This document shows, piece by piece, positions 23,669 through 33,003 of a stretch of 64,000 bases of DNA (the first letter of the stretch is position 1; the number at the start of each line of letters is the position of its first letter). The notes beneath the pieces are model-generated. The model had not been told where the DNA came from, made no database searches, and saw only the letters and a list, made by a program, of their open reading frames with translations. The stretch is from CALRQJ02 sp943370285 (GTDB taxonomy: Bacteria; Bacteroidota; Bacteroidia; Chitinophagales; Chitinophagaceae). The DNA lies in assembly GCA_943370285.1 (NCBI GenBank), contig CALRQJ020000018.1, forward strand, positions 1 through 64,000, in the 5' to 3' direction. A program made the translations under genes and the position numbers.

Positions 23669-25393
23669 ATGAGAAAACTGATTATTACTGCTGTCTTAAC
23701 TGCTTTTTTTTTCAATGCTATAGCACAGCAAGTTACAGATTTTGAGCTATCAAAAGGCACAGAAACAACAACATACAAAGATTGTATCGCTTATTATCAA
23801 CAATTAGACAAGGCATTCAAAACAATACATTTAAAGACATTTGGCAATACAGATGCCGGATATCCGCTGCATGTAGTAATGTTTTCTAAAGATGGAAGTT
23901 TTGATCCTTCAAAATGGCATCAACAAAATAAAGTGGTATTGTTGGTAAATAATGGTATTCACCCCGGCGAACCTGATGGTATTGATGCTACCATGCTATT
24001 GATGAGAGATTTGGCAACTAAAAATATTATAGTGCCTGATAGTGTGGTAATAGCAGCTATAGCCATTTACAATATTGGCGGAAGTTTAAATCGGGGTAGT
24101 TTCAGCAGGGCTAATCAAAACGGGCCGATAGCTTATGGTTTTAGAGGAAATGCTCAGAATTTAGATTTAAATAGAGATTTTATTAAAAATGATAGCAGAA
24201 ATGCTCAAACATTTGCAAGTATTTTTCAGTGGTGCAATCCGGATATTTTTATGGATAATCATGTAAGCGATGGTGCCGATTATCAGCATACGATGACTTT
24301 ACTTACTACACAACACAGTAAATTAGGTGGAGCAATTGGTCAATATTTACACGATGTTTTTGAACCTGCTATCTATCAAAAAATGACGGAGAAAAAATGG
24401 CCCATGTGTCCTTATGTAAATTTTGACGATGCCAATCCTGACAAAGGATGGGTTGCATTTTACGATCCGCCACGCTATAGTAGCGGATACGCTGCATTAT
24501 TTCAAACGATGTCTTTTGTACCTGAAACACATATGCTTAAACCATTTGCAGACCGAGTGAAAAGCACTTATGCATTGATGCAAACTATAATTGAAACGGC
24601 TAATCAATCGGCTACAACCATTAAAAAAGCAAGAAGACTGAGCATAGCTGCGACTCAACAACAGCAAGCCTTTCCATTAAGTTGGAAAGTTGATTCGAGC
24701 AGATCAGATCAAATTAGTTTTTTAGGATATGAAGCTGGATATAAACCCAGCGAAGTAAGTGGAAAAGACAGACTTTATTACAATAGAGCAAAACCTTATA
24801 CCAAGTCAGTTAAATTCTACAATTATTTCAATGGCAACAAAATAGTAACAAAGCCAAAAGCTTATATCATTCCACAAGGATGGCATGAAGTGATTGATTT
24901 ATTGAAGCTGAATAAAGTAAAAATGACAAGGCTATCCAAAGACAGTAGCATCAACGTTGAAGCATATAGAATTGAAAACTATAAAACGGCAAGTAGGGCA
25001 TACGAAAAACATTATCGGCATAGCGAAGTAGACATCAGCAAGCAACAACAAACTATTCAATTTTTACAAGGAGATTACATCATTTATACCGGTCAATCAG
25101 CCGATCGATTTTTAGTAGAGACTTTAGAACCACAAGCCGATGACAGTTATTTCAATTGGAATTTTTTTGATGCCATTTTACAACAGAAAGAAGGTTATAG
25201 CGATTATCGTTGGGAAGATTTGGCAGCCGAATACCTCAAGCAGAATCCGACACTAAGACAACAGTTAGAAGAGAAGAAAAAAGCTGATTCAAAATTTGCG
25301 GCATCGGGATCTGCTCAATTAGATTTTGTATATAAAAATTCACCTTATTATGAACCGGCACACCTCAGGTATCCTGTATTTCGTTTAAACTAA
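23669..25393 (+). CDS. Secreted M14-family metallocarboxypeptidase
   Basis: The 574-residue protein starts with a signal peptide (MRKLIITAVLTAFFFNAIAQ). I reject an upstream extension of 62 codons because it overlaps the response-regulator gene and hides this signal. The zinc-binding HxxE motif is in NGIHPGEPDG (about residues 103-112), the substrate Arg region in LNRDFIK, the third ligand in MDNHVSDGADYQ, and the catalytic glutamate in FVPETHM near 285. A C-terminal region of about 250 residues has no motif I recognise. It should cleave peptides or cell-wall fragments in the periplasm or outside. Stop is immediately adjacent to that of the converging deacetylase gene. Confidence 0.87.
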   Translation: MRKLIITAVLTAFFFNAIAQQVTDFELSKGTETTTYKDCIAYYQQLDKAFKTIHLKTFGNTDAGYPLHVVMFSKDGSFDPSKWHQQNKVVLLVNNGIHPGEPDGIDATMLLMRDLATKNIIVPDSVVIAAIAIYNIGGSLNRGSFSRANQNGPIAYGFRGNAQNLDLNRDFIKNDSRNAQTFASIFQWCNPDIFMDNHVSDGADYQHTMTLLTTQHSKLGGAIGQYLHDVFEPAIYQKMTEKKWPMCPYVNFDDANPDKGWVAFYDPPRYSSGYAALFQTMSFVPETHMLKPFADRVKSTYALMQTIIETANQSATTIKKARRLSIAATQQQQAFPLSWKVDSSRSDQISFLGYEAGYKPSEVSGKDRLYYNRAKPYTKSVKFYNYFNGNKIVTKPKAYIIPQGWHEVIDLLKLNKVKMTRLSKDSSINVEAYRIENYKTASRAYEKHYRHSEVDISKQQQTIQFLQGDYIIYTGQSADRFLVETLEPQADDSYFNWNFFDAILQQKEGYSDYRWEDLAAEYLKQNPTLRQQLEEKKKADSKFAASGSAQLDFVYKNSPYYEPAHLRYPVFRLN

Positions 25394-26296
25394 TCAGCTG
25401 AATCTTTCTACTGCCATTCTAAACGTATTGCAATGGGCTTCGGTGATGATTTTAATATCGGGAGAATAACCACCACCCATCGATACTACAACAGGTATTT
25501 GATGGCTATGCATTTGTTCAAACACAAATGCATCTCTTAGGCGACAGCCCTCCATTGATACTTTGAGTTTGCCAAATTTATCAGTCTCTAAAATATCAAC
25601 CCCGGATAAATAAAAAGCAAAATCAGGTTTTACATCTGCAATTAACTGAGGTAAAATGTCATACAGTAAAGAAAGATAAGTTTCGGTATCTGTGCCATCT
25701 TTAAGCGCTGTATCAAGATCGCTTTGCTCTTTATGAAATGGATAATTATGAGCTCCATGCATACTCCAAGTAAACACATTTGGGTTGTTTTCAAACAACT
25801 TTGCGGTACCATTACCTTGGTGTACATCTAAATCAACAATCAAAATTTTTGAAGCTAGTGGTTGTTGTAATAAATAGTTGGCCGCAACAGCAAAATCATT
25901 CAATAAACAAAACCCCTCTCCCCTATCTGCAAAAGCATGATGTGTGCCTCCCGCTACATTTAATGCTACTCCAAATTGTTTGGCATAATAACAACAATCA
26001 ATAGTGCCTTGCGTAATCGTCAACTCTCGTTGGGTTAACATTGGCGATTGCGGAAAACCAATGTGCCGTTGTTCTTGCGGCGACAAAGTCTGCTGTAGTA
26101 ATTTATCGAGATAGGCTGCATCATGAGTTAAAAGCACAACATCATGCGGACATACATTGGGTTGAAATAAATTAACGCTAGTAATACTTCCTTCATGCAA
26201 CAATTGCTCAGGAATCAATTCATACTTCAACATAGGGAACCGATGACCTTCGGGCAACGGATGAGCATAGATGGTATCGTAAGCAATTTTTATCAC
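25394..26296 (-). CDS. Histone deacetylase-superfamily protein
   Basis: This 300-residue arginase/deacetylase-fold protein carries the class I/IV HDAC motifs: GGTHHAFADRGEGFCLLND with the catalytic histidine pair (about residues 116-117), ILIVDLDVHQGNGTA with zinc-ligand Asp and His (about 150-164), and LSGVDILETDKFG with the third ligand (about 240). Bacterial members remove acetyl groups from acetyl-CoA synthetase, polyamines or other proteins. It starts with GTG, overlapping the pdeM stop (GTGA), so it is translationally coupled to a DNA-repair gene. Substrate unknown. Confidence 0.88.
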   Translation of the reverse strand: MIKIAYDTIYAHPLPEGHRFPMLKYELIPEQLLHEGSITSVNLFQPNVCPHDVVLLTHDAAYLDKLLQQTLSPQEQRHIGFPQSPMLTQRELTITQGTIDCCYYAKQFGVALNVAGGTHHAFADRGEGFCLLNDFAVAANYLLQQPLASKILIVDLDVHQGNGTAKLFENNPNVFTWSMHGAHNYPFHKEQSDLDTALKDGTDTETYLSLLYDILPQLIADVKPDFAFYLSGVDILETDKFGKLKVSMEGCRLRDAFVFEQMHSHQIPVVVSMGGGYSPDIKIITEAHCNTFRMAVERFS

Positions 26297-26958
26297 TGTA
26301 CTTGTACAATAGTTTGATTGATGATGGCAAAAACAGTATCTGACTTTTGATGCTCAATAATATGTAAACCGGTGAATGCACCAAAAGCAGGTAATACAGC
26401 GTAAGTATCACTAAAATAAAAACAAGGCAACCGCAAACTTTGTTTGCCTAGACCTTTCATGATAATACCGGGATGAATATGACCGCTAATGGAAAAGTGT
26501 TCTTTTTCTATCTCATTGTCTTGCTCATCGTTGATATCATGTACAAATAAAAATGGCGATAGGAAGACTTGTTGTGATTTGGTTTCTATCGCAGCAGATT
26601 TGTACCAGTCTGCATGCAGCATATCATGATTGCCTTTGATGAGCAATACTTCAATGCCGGAAAAACTTTCCCGCCAACGCAAAAACAAATCCAATTCTTT
26701 GTTGGCCACACTATGAAATAAATCACCCACAACAATCAATTGTTTAGGCTGAAAATATTGTACACATTGCAACAAACGCTGTAAATCTTCTTTGTACATA
26801 TGCTGCGGAACAGCAATACCCGATTTTCTAAAATGACCGGTTTTGCCCAAATGCAAATCAGAAATAATTAATGCTTGTTGAGCTTCCCAAAAAATTACTT
26901 TTTCGGGAGACAGCCACAACTGCTGACCTCTACATGAAAACGATAATGGAGCTTGCAC
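26293..26958 (-). CDS. pdeM: Ligase-associated DNA damage response endonuclease PdeM
   Basis: PdeM is a calcineurin-like metallophosphoesterase found with an ATP-dependent ligase, an Lhr-like helicase and an MBL exonuclease in a repair cluster. Its 221 residues show all metal motifs: ISDLHLGK (about 32-39), VGDLFHS, IKGNHDMLH and SGHIHPGI. The start appears to be GTG; no ATG precedes the conserved LWLSPEKVIFWE. It follows the haem-binding gene by 33 bp and overlaps the deacetylase gene by 4 bp. Confidence 0.9.
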   Translation of the reverse strand: MQAPLSFSCRGQQLWLSPEKVIFWEAQQALIISDLHLGKTGHFRKSGIAVPQHMYKEDLQRLLQCVQYFQPKQLIVVGDLFHSVANKELDLFLRWRESFSGIEVLLIKGNHDMLHADWYKSAAIETKSQQVFLSPFLFVHDINDEQDNEIEKEHFSISGHIHPGIIMKGLGKQSLRLPCFYFSDTYAVLPAFGAFTGLHIIEHQKSDTVFAIINQTIVQVQ

Positions 26959-26991
26959 TACAATAATTTGGGCGGCGAATGTAATACAGAT

Positions 26992-27501
26992 TTAATTACT
27001 GTAGTAAGCACTTCCAACTTTTGAAGTATCTGCTACCGGACTATTTTTTTGGAGTATGAATTGTTGAAGATTTTCCGCCCATTGCGTAATCATTTTCCTA
27101 TCTCCATCGGTCAAATTGCTTTCTTTATTGATCCAACGGTACATATCTATCGGCATGGTTTTATGCGTTACTTCTTCTTTCAATTCTTCCAAAATTTTTA
27201 CAGCAATAGAATCTGGATAGTCGCCAAAAGTTGAAAAATTAAGATGCGATTTACCTTCATTAATTTTTGATTGCAACATCCAACCAATGGGTTGAATATT
27301 GGTAAACCAAGGATACTCGGTGTTATTGCTATGGCAATCGTAACAAGCATTGGCTAATAATACATTCACAGAATCCGGAATATCATATAAGTTAGCGATA
27401 TCGGTTTTAGACACATCATCAGAAATATTTCTTTCGGGTTGAAATAATTGTAGCAACAGAAAAACAGTAAATATTAGTAACAGAATTCTTCTCTTTTTCA
27501 T
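26992..27501 (-). CDS. Haem-binding domain protein (single CxxCH)
   Basis: The 169-residue protein has an N-terminal membrane or signal helix (RRILLLIFTVFLLLQLF) and a CYDCHSNNTEYPWFTNIQPIGWML segment, the c-type haem motif and flanking sequence of the Haem_bd (PF14376) family. It would be attached to or released into the periplasm with one covalent haem. Start chosen at MKKRRIL; a nine-codon extension is possible. It sits between the helicase and pdeM, with only 32 bp on each side, in an otherwise DNA-repair operon, which is unexpected for an exported haem protein. Confidence 0.85.
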   Translation of the reverse strand: MKKRRILLLIFTVFLLLQLFQPERNISDDVSKTDIANLYDIPDSVNVLLANACYDCHSNNTEYPWFTNIQPIGWMLQSKINEGKSHLNFSTFGDYPDSIAVKILEELKEEVTHKTMPIDMYRWINKESNLTDGDRKMITQWAENLQQFILQKNSPVADTSKVGSAYYSN

Positions 27502-27533
27502 TAGGCTGATAGTAGTTACGAGACACAATTTAA

Positions 27534-30023
27534 TTATTTTTCCAATTGCAATTGCATTCGTTTTATTCTGTCTTCTAATTTTTCGCTACTTAGGTTTTCT
27601 CTAATACTATCAACTTTAATGGGAAAGCAAAAAGGAGTGAGTTTTTGTGGCTTTGTAATAACAATTTTACTTTCAGCAATACGCCGCAAAGCCTTTCTCA
27701 GCCGTGCTTCTTCCATTTGTTGGTCAAATACTTCAGCATAAGCCTGCCGCATTAAAATATTATTCACATCATATTCACTAAATACTTTAAACAGCAAAGA
27801 AGCAGAGGATTGCAGGTGCCTAGCCTTCTTTTGTTCACCCGGAAAGCCTTGAAAAATTAATCCGCCAATAACAGCAATATCCCTGAATTTACGTTTAGCC
27901 ATCTCTACCGAATTAACACTTTTTTGAATATCTGCTAACAGATTATCCGCAGATAAAAAGGTGTATAAATTAGTTGCATCAACAGGAATGGGCTGATCAC
28001 TCAATAATTCAAAACCATAATCGTTCATGGCAATAGAAAAAGTTATGGGTACCGTTTTACTAATTCTATAGGCTAACAATGCAGCCATGGCTTCGTGTAC
28101 TAACCTGCCTTCAAAAGGAAACACAAACAAATGAAATCCATCTTTTGTATCTATCAACTCAGCCAATAACTCATTTCGTTTAGGAATATGAGATAACGTT
28201 TGTTGTAATTGGAACAGTGGTTGTAATGCTGCTATCTCTACTTCGTTTACATATTGGCTAAATACTTGTTCAAATGTTTGTCTGAGCATTTCACCTAAGT
28301 TAGAACTCAAAGACATTCTGCCGCCCATCCAACTTGGCACAATTGATTTTTTTGCCGAAGATAGACGCACCATTACCGTCATCTCTTTGATACCTACTAA
28401 CTCTAGATTTCTACCGGCTAGTGTAAATACAGTGCCCGGATCTAATTTACTGATGAAATATTCTTCAATAACGCCAATGTATTTACCATTAAGTAATTTT
28501 ACTTTCAACATAGCATCGCTAACGATAGTACCAATATGCATGCGGTGACGCATAGCAATACGACGACTTGTAATGATATAAAGTCCGTTAATGATATCTA
28601 CTTTTTTATACTCATCATATTGTTGTAAGGCAACTCCACCTTTTGTAATTTGTTGTAATAACTCAGCCCATTCTTCGGCTGTAATATCTGCAAAACAAAA
28701 AGTAGCTTTTACTTCCTCAAAAATTGTAGCCGGAAGGAATCCCTCACCACAAGCTAATGTACAGAGGTATTGCACCAATACATCAAAACACAATAACATG
28801 GGTATTTTACTTTCAATATTTCCTTCAGCAATAGCTTGTTTTAAAGCAACGGCTTCTACCAACTCTAATGAATGGGTTGGCAAGAAATATATTTTACTTA
28901 ATTCTCCCGGTTGATGTCCACTACGACCGGCCCTTTGTAAAAATCGGGCTACCCCTTTTGGCGAACCAACTTGAATTACTGTATCAACCGGTCTAAAATC
29001 AACTCCTAAATCTAAACTTGCCGTACAAACAACAGCTTTCAATGTTTCGGTGTGTAATGCATCTTCTACCCACAATCGCAATGCCTGTTCAATACTACCA
29101 TGGTGCAAAGCAATTGCGCCAGCTAATTGTGGTGCTACCGTTAGCAAAGTTTGATACCACATTTCACTCATACCACGAGTATTAATGAAGATGAGTGTGG
29201 TTCTACTTTGCTCAATGATGGGGACTACTTTGTCAGCAAGCTTAATACCTAAATGACCGGCCCAAGGATATTTTTCAATTTCATCGGGGATGATAGATTC
29301 AATCCTAATTTGCTTGTCTAGATTGGCGACAACTATTTCGCCCCAATTTGTTTTATTATTGTTCGGCGCTGCCGGATATAACAACACTTGCTTGGCTTCA
29401 TCTAAATTACCGATGGTAGCACTAATGCCCCAAATACTAAGTTGTCGTTGCGCAGCTTTTACAGTATGAAAAATTCGACTTACCGCTAATTCTACTTGTA
29501 CCCCTCGTTTACCGCCCAACAATTCGTGCCACTCATCAACCGCTAAAATGTTAAGCGATTGAAATAATATTGAATTATTTTTTGTAGCCAATAATAAGTG
29601 TAAACTTTCGGGTGTTATGATTAACACTTCCGGCATATTGCGTTTTTGCTTTTGCCTTTCACCAGCATCTGTATCGCCATTTCTAATGCCCACTTTCCAC
29701 GGTAAATTCAATTCAAGAATGACTTCTTCCATAGCTCTGGCAATGTCTTTTGCCAATGCTCTTAAAGGTGTTACCCACAATAACTGTAATCCGATTTTTC
29801 TTTCAGTAGTATAGGTTTCGGGATATTGATTAATGAACTGTATAACACTGCCTAAAAAAACAGAAAATGTTTTACCGCAGCCGGTTGGAGCATTAACTAA
29901 TCCGCTTTTATGATGAATGATGTGTTGCCAGGTTTCTTCTTGAAACGCAAATGGTTGATAGCCTTTATTGGCTAGCCATTGAGCAACAATAATGTATCCC
30001 GGCGTTTCTTGCAGCATAGCCAT
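27534..30023 (-). CDS. Ligase-associated DNA damage response DEXH-box helicase (Lhr-like)
   Basis: The 829-residue superfamily 2 helicase resembles the Lhr core. Motif I is NAPTGCGKTF (about residues 39-48), motif II is DEWH in LAVDEWHELLGGKRG (DEXH type), motif III is SATIGNL, and motif VI is FLQRAGRSGHQPGE. A WH and Lhr-type C-terminal region follows up to residue 829. It translocates on single-stranded DNA and unwinds DNA or RNA-DNA hybrids in its characterised relatives. It lies 49 bp after the ligase gene and is part of the same operon. Confidence 0.92.
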   Translation of the reverse strand: MAMLQETPGYIIVAQWLANKGYQPFAFQEETWQHIIHHKSGLVNAPTGCGKTFSVFLGSVIQFINQYPETYTTERKIGLQLLWVTPLRALAKDIARAMEEVILELNLPWKVGIRNGDTDAGERQKQKRNMPEVLIITPESLHLLLATKNNSILFQSLNILAVDEWHELLGGKRGVQVELAVSRIFHTVKAAQRQLSIWGISATIGNLDEAKQVLLYPAAPNNNKTNWGEIVVANLDKQIRIESIIPDEIEKYPWAGHLGIKLADKVVPIIEQSRTTLIFINTRGMSEMWYQTLLTVAPQLAGAIALHHGSIEQALRLWVEDALHTETLKAVVCTASLDLGVDFRPVDTVIQVGSPKGVARFLQRAGRSGHQPGELSKIYFLPTHSLELVEAVALKQAIAEGNIESKIPMLLCFDVLVQYLCTLACGEGFLPATIFEEVKATFCFADITAEEWAELLQQITKGGVALQQYDEYKKVDIINGLYIITSRRIAMRHRMHIGTIVSDAMLKVKLLNGKYIGVIEEYFISKLDPGTVFTLAGRNLELVGIKEMTVMVRLSSAKKSIVPSWMGGRMSLSSNLGEMLRQTFEQVFSQYVNEVEIAALQPLFQLQQTLSHIPKRNELLAELIDTKDGFHLFVFPFEGRLVHEAMAALLAYRISKTVPITFSIAMNDYGFELLSDQPIPVDATNLYTFLSADNLLADIQKSVNSVEMAKRKFRDIAVIGGLIFQGFPGEQKKARHLQSSASLLFKVFSEYDVNNILMRQAYAEVFDQQMEEARLRKALRRIAESKIVITKPQKLTPFCFPIKVDSIRENLSSEKLEDRIKRMQLQLEK

Positions 30024-30072
30024 CTAACAAAAATACGTGAAGGTTGTTGCGATTGGTATTTGCCAAACACAA

Positions 30073-31704
30073 TTATGTATTTCCATACACTTTAAGCAAT
30101 TGTTTTAAATCATCGAGTGTATTAATCTCCGAAACTTTCTTGTCTTGTCGCCACCGACTGATTCTAGGAAAACGCAGTGCCACACCCGATTTATGCCTAT
30201 TACTTGCAGCGATTCCTTCGAAAGCAATCTCAAAAACCAGTTCAGGCTTTACAGTTCTCACCGGACCAAATTTTTCTACTGCATTGCGTTTTACAAAAGC
30301 ATCTACCGCTATAAATTCTTTATCCGTTAAGCCGCTGTATGCTTTGGTGAAGCTTACTAATCGGTCACCATCTTTTACAGCGAAAGTATAATCAGTGTAC
30401 AAATTACTTCTTCTGCCATGACCTTTTTGAGCATAGATCATTACTGCATCAATGGTGAGCAGATCTATTTTCCACTTCCACCAATCGCCAATTTTTCTTC
30501 CGGTTTGGTAATGCGAGTTTTTACGTTTCAGCATCAAACCTTCTGCCCCATTTGTTCTTGATGTAGTTCGGATATCGATTAATTGTTGCCAATCATCAAA
30601 CAGTATTTCATCAGATAAAAAAAGTCCACATGTTGTAGCTGTTGCAGTTTGTACTTTAGTTACAATTTCCTTTAATAATTGTCTTCTTTCCAATAAAGGC
30701 AAATGCCTAATATCTTCACCCTTATATTCTAACAGATCATATGCAAAAAAAGCAACCGGCACTTCTTGCAATTGTTTCTTGGTAATTGTTTTTCTACCAA
30801 TTCTTGTTTGCAACAAAGCAAAAGGTAATGGTTGTAAATGGCCATTTGTTACTACAGCAGGAATAATTTCCCCATCTAACACTGTACCATTAGGCACAGC
30901 ATCTTTCCATCCATCATATTCCGGAAATTTATCTGTCATCAACTCTTCACCCCTGCTCCAAACATATAAATCAGCTTTACGTTTTATTATCTGACCCCTA
31001 ATACCATCCCATTTCCATTCAGACTGCCATTCATGCGGAATACCTAATGTTTCCGGCGCTGCATCTAAAGCATATGCCAAATAAAAAGGATAAGGTTTAC
31101 TGCTATCCAAAGCAGCTGCTTCAGCACTTAATAAATCAGTAAAGTTGGTGGTCGAAGGATTCCAATTACCACTAATACGATGTGCGATAATTGATGGTGA
31201 CAAACCCGTTATTTTAGCCAACGCATTCACCATCATTTTTTGAGAAACCCCAATTCTAAAGCCACCGGTAATCAATTTATTAAATACAAATCTTTCATTC
31301 GAATCTAACTGTTGCCAACTATCAATGATAAATTTTTTTCTGATGGCTTCATCTGCTTTATCCAAGGCAACAAATTGTTCTACATAATAACTGAGGGTAA
31401 GATTTTCGACTTCAGCTGAATGCTTTGGCGGAGGCAATAATAATGTTATAGTTTCAGCTAAATCACCAACAGTGTGATAGGATTCTAGAAACAGCCATTC
31501 GGGGATTTGTGTTAGCGATAAACACAATTGTTGCAGCAAAGCTGTATTTACAATTCGCTTTGGTCTTCTGCCACTAAAAATAGCAATGACCCAAACTTTA
31601 TCGGCATCGGTAGCAACAGCAAAATAATCTTGCAAAGCCAATAACTTATCATTGGTTTTAGTGGAGGTGCCTAATTGGTAAACGAGTGCTGCAAAATGTT
31701 TCAT
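30073..31704 (-). CDS. ATP-dependent DNA ligase (cluster-associated, LigB-like)
   Basis: The 543-residue enzyme has an N-terminal DNA-binding domain (about 1-200), an adenylation domain with catalytic Lys231 in SEWKWDGIRG (motif I), later motifs DGEIIP (about 273) and GAEGLMLKRKN (about 395), WWKWKIDLL (motif V) and an OB-fold end. It is a non-replicative ligase that would seal nicks during repair, next to NAD-dependent LigA elsewhere. The start codon overlaps the exonuclease stop in ATGA, so the two are coupled. Confidence 0.93.
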   Translation of the reverse strand: MKHFAALVYQLGTSTKTNDKLLALQDYFAVATDADKVWVIAIFSGRRPKRIVNTALLQQLCLSLTQIPEWLFLESYHTVGDLAETITLLLPPPKHSAEVENLTLSYYVEQFVALDKADEAIRKKFIIDSWQQLDSNERFVFNKLITGGFRIGVSQKMMVNALAKITGLSPSIIAHRISGNWNPSTTNFTDLLSAEAAALDSSKPYPFYLAYALDAAPETLGIPHEWQSEWKWDGIRGQIIKRKADLYVWSRGEELMTDKFPEYDGWKDAVPNGTVLDGEIIPAVVTNGHLQPLPFALLQTRIGRKTITKKQLQEVPVAFFAYDLLEYKGEDIRHLPLLERRQLLKEIVTKVQTATATTCGLFLSDEILFDDWQQLIDIRTTSRTNGAEGLMLKRKNSHYQTGRKIGDWWKWKIDLLTIDAVMIYAQKGHGRRSNLYTDYTFAVKDGDRLVSFTKAYSGLTDKEFIAVDAFVKRNAVEKFGPVRTVKPELVFEIAFEGIAASNRHKSGVALRFPRISRWRQDKKVSEINTLDDLKQLLKVYGNT

Positions 31705-32762
31705 CTCTCCAAATCATTTACAGGTACATCAATATCATTTTCTTCGCCATAAGCAGTGCTTACTTCATGTGACTCGATTCCCATTTCGTTGAGGTATCTA
31801 CTAAAAGCTGCTTGAAAACCATGTGTTACAAATACTCGTTGAGCACCTGTTGCTTTAACGGCTGAGAGCAAACCATTCCAATCGGCATGGTCACTTAATA
31901 CAAATCCTGCATCTGCATTTTGTCGGCGACTATTTCCTCTTACCTGCATCCAACCGCTACAAATGCCAATACTGTAAGGAGTAAATCTTTTCATCCAAGG
32001 AGAATCTTCAGCGCTTGGCGGTGCAATAACAACGGCCGTTTTCAACAGTTCTTTTGGTGTATCGGCTGTTATTTTTTTTACTTTAGGAAATTGAAATCCG
32101 GCAGCCAACAATGTTTCATGTGTGTTCCAAATGGCACCATGTACAAAAATAGTATCGGTTACCGCAGCAGCAGCTTGCAAAACCCGTTGTGCTTTACCTA
32201 AACTATAGGCAATTAATACACTTGCTTTTTGATTAGCTTGATTTTGTGTAATCCAATTGCCAATATCAGCATAAATTTTTTGCTGCGGCTGCCAGTTGTA
32301 GATAGGTAAACCAAAAGTAGATTCAGTAATGAAATGATGACAAGTGATGGGTTCAAATGCAGTGCTAATACCATCATCCTCGGTTTTATAATCACCACTT
32401 ACTACCCAAACTTCTCCTTTGTATGATAATCGAATCTGCGAAGCGCCGATAATATGACCGGATGGATGCAAACTAATTTGCACACCATTGATATAAACCG
32501 GTTCATTCCAACCAATGCTTTGATAATTGTTATTGCCCAAACGCAATTGCAATAATGGTTTGGTAAAATGATGACAGAGATAATATTTAGAACCCCATTT
32601 AGCATGATCGCTATGGGCATGGGTGATGATTGCTTTGTCAACCGGCTTCCATGGATCTATGTAAAAATCACCTTGCTTACAGTACAAACCAATGTCTGTG
32701 AATTGTAATAATTCGTTTTGAGCAGATAGACTAACCGATGATTGCACATCAATAGAACTCAT
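31701..32762 (-). CDS. Ligase-associated DNA damage response exonuclease (MBL/beta-CASP fold)
   Basis: The 353-residue metallo-beta-lactamase-fold nuclease is related to SNM1/Artemis. The metal-binding motif THAHSDHAKWG is at about residues 48-58, GDYKTEDDG around 140, and a C-terminal DHADWNGLL and VTHGFQAAFSRYL complete the fold. The family processes DNA ends in the same cluster as the ligase and helicase. It is the first gene of the operon and overlaps the ligase start by 4 bp. Reaction details for this branch are inferred. Confidence 0.91.
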   Translation of the reverse strand: MSSIDVQSSVSLSAQNELLQFTDIGLYCKQGDFYIDPWKPVDKAIITHAHSDHAKWGSKYYLCHHFTKPLLQLRLGNNNYQSIGWNEPVYINGVQISLHPSGHIIGASQIRLSYKGEVWVVSGDYKTEDDGISTAFEPITCHHFITESTFGLPIYNWQPQQKIYADIGNWITQNQANQKASVLIAYSLGKAQRVLQAAAAVTDTIFVHGAIWNTHETLLAAGFQFPKVKKITADTPKELLKTAVVIAPPSAEDSPWMKRFTPYSIGICSGWMQVRGNSRRQNADAGFVLSDHADWNGLLSAVKATGAQRVFVTHGFQAAFSRYLNEMGIESHEVSTAYGEENDIDVPVNDLER

Positions 32763-32819
32763 TTAAGCAGTTTACAAGCATCAAATTACAAATAATAATT
32801 TCCTATTAAAGCGAAACAT

Positions 32820-32960
32820 TCATTTACCCTTTCGGCAACGGTCGCTGCAATATTTTACTTCTGCCCAAACCTTTTCCCATTTTTTCCGCCAGGTAAAAGG
32901 TTTACCGCAAGTGCTGCAAATTTTACTGGGTAATGATTGTTTATTGCCTTTGTGTGACAT
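32820..32960 (-). CDS. DUF2256 zinc-ribbon mini-protein (46 residues)
   Basis: A short minus-strand frame encodes 46 residues starting MSHKGNKQSLPSKICSTCGK, with CSTCGKPFTWRKKW and a second pair in KYCSDRCRKGK. The CxxC...CxxxC layout and WRKKW segment are the DUF2256 family hallmark, so it should fold around one zinc ion. Family function is unknown, although it is often next to cryptochrome or photolyase genes. It lies between the repair operon and a periplasmic binding protein gene, both on the same strand. Confidence 0.85.
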   Translation of the reverse strand: MSHKGNKQSLPSKICSTCGKPFTWRKKWEKVWAEVKYCSDRCRKGK

Positions 32961-33003
32961 GGGATGAAAACAATGCAAATCGCCTTCTTGTTCAAAGAGA
33001 GGT

